In this document: positions 6,053-6,456 of the stretch, piece by piece
Numbering within the stretch: the stretch's first letter is position 1
How the letters are laid out: every line of letters begins with the position of its first letter
NCBI GenBank assembly: GCA_021774995.1
Contig: JAJFIM010000055.1
Coordinates: 1-6,456 of the forward strand
DNA length: 6,456 nt
From: Alphaproteobacteria bacterium
Lineage (GTDB): Bacteria; Pseudomonadota; Alphaproteobacteria; SMXP01
Direction of reading: 5' to 3'
The notes under the pieces: generated by a model
What the model saw: the letters and a program-made list of their open reading frames with translations, nothing else
Told to the model about the DNA's origin: nothing
Databases searched by the model: none
Translations under genes and position numbers: made by a program

Positions 6053-6456
6053 TGCCGGACCCGATCAATCTCGCCGCTGATCTGCCTTATTATGCGGCCG
6101 CGTTGCTGGGCGGCTATCTTCTGGGTTCAGTGCCCTTCGGCGTGCTGCTGACGCGCCTTCGCGGGCTTGAGGACATTCGGTCCGTTGGGTCGGGAAATAT
6201 CGGCGCCACGAATGTTTTGAGAACCGGTCATAAAGGATTGGCGCTGGCAACTTTAATTCTGGACGGGGGCAAGGGCGCATTGGCTGTTCTTCTAGCCGGG
6301 CGTTACGGCCCCGACATCACTGTCATTGCCGCATTGGGAGCTTTCCTTGGCCATCTTTTTCCCGTCTGGCTAAAATTCAAAGGCGGCAAGGGCGTTGCAA
6401 CCTTTGTCGGGATCGCCTTGGCGCTCCACTGGCCGGTGGGTCTGATGACTATAGGA
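6052..6456 (+). CDS. plsY: Acyl-phosphate glycerol-3-phosphate acyltransferase (3' end beyond the window)
   Basis: PlsY is an inner-membrane enzyme that transfers an acyl group from acyl-phosphate to glycerol-3-phosphate, giving lysophosphatidic acid, the first step of phospholipid synthesis. It normally works with PlsX. My translation from GTG at 6052 gives 135 residues, open to the edge; the family is about 200, so around 65 are missing. Visible features are a first membrane segment (about 12-34) with GYLLGSVPFG, the glycerol-phosphate/acyl-phosphate motif SVGSGNIGATNVLR (44-57), LILDGGKGALAV in a second segment (68-79), a third segment around 90-106, and KFKGGKGVAT (108-117). The start shares one base with the preceding stop (TAGTG), and a weak GGTG lies 7 bases upstream, so expression is probably coupled to the pyr genes. 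There is no functional link to pyrimidines that I can see; the arrangement is a housekeeping cluster. Confidence 0.95.
   Translation, partial: MPDPINLAADLPYYAAALLGGYLLGSVPFGVLLTRLRGLEDIRSVGSGNIGATNVLRTGHKGLALATLILDGGKGALAVLLAGRYGPDITVIAALGAFLGHLFPVWLKFKGGKGVATFVGIALALHWPVGLMTIG

Overview
The window looks like core chromosome of an alphaproteobacterium. The evidence is the gene order (gatCAB divergent from ruvX-pyrB-pyrC-like-plsY) and the protein motifs: GatB has the VDLNRSGVALMEIV form, and the dihydroorotase-like protein has the DMRVFVGEPG form that I associate with this class. I cannot name a genus. I see no mobile elements, CRISPR arrays, tRNA or rRNA genes, and no obvious horizontally acquired block.

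Layout. Positions 1-3010, minus strand: gatC, gatA and gatB run right to left as a tight operon; gatB is cut off by the left edge. Together they encode the GatCAB amidotransferase, which converts misacylated Glu-tRNA(Gln) and/or Asp-tRNA(Asn) to the correct form. Positions 3011-3188: a 178-base divergent intergenic region, the only sizeable non-coding stretch. It holds candidate promoters for both sides, an imperfect 11-base direct repeat, a 16-base near-palindrome and a small hairpin in the gatC leader. Positions 3189-6456, plus strand: ruvX (pre-16S rRNA processing nuclease), pyrB (aspartate carbamoyltransferase), a dihydroorotase homologue and the start of plsY (acyl-phosphate glycerol-3-phosphate acyltransferase), which is cut off by the right edge.

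The genes are packed closely. gatA/gatB overlap in TGATG, pyrB/pyrC-like in GTGA and pyrC-like/plsY in TAGTG, so translational coupling is likely on both sides.

The most notable point is the dihydroorotase homologue. It keeps the overall family fold signatures and full length, but four of the six expected metal-site ligands are replaced (HxH to RxF, a His to Gln, an Asp to Ser). It is therefore probably a non-catalytic partner of PyrB, comparable to PyrC' of Pseudomonas, and an active dihydroorotase should be encoded elsewhere. A second point is a plausible promoter in the ruvX-pyrB gap that would start transcription almost at the pyrB ATG. That ATG has no Shine-Dalgarno sequence, so a leaderless pyrB mRNA is possible.
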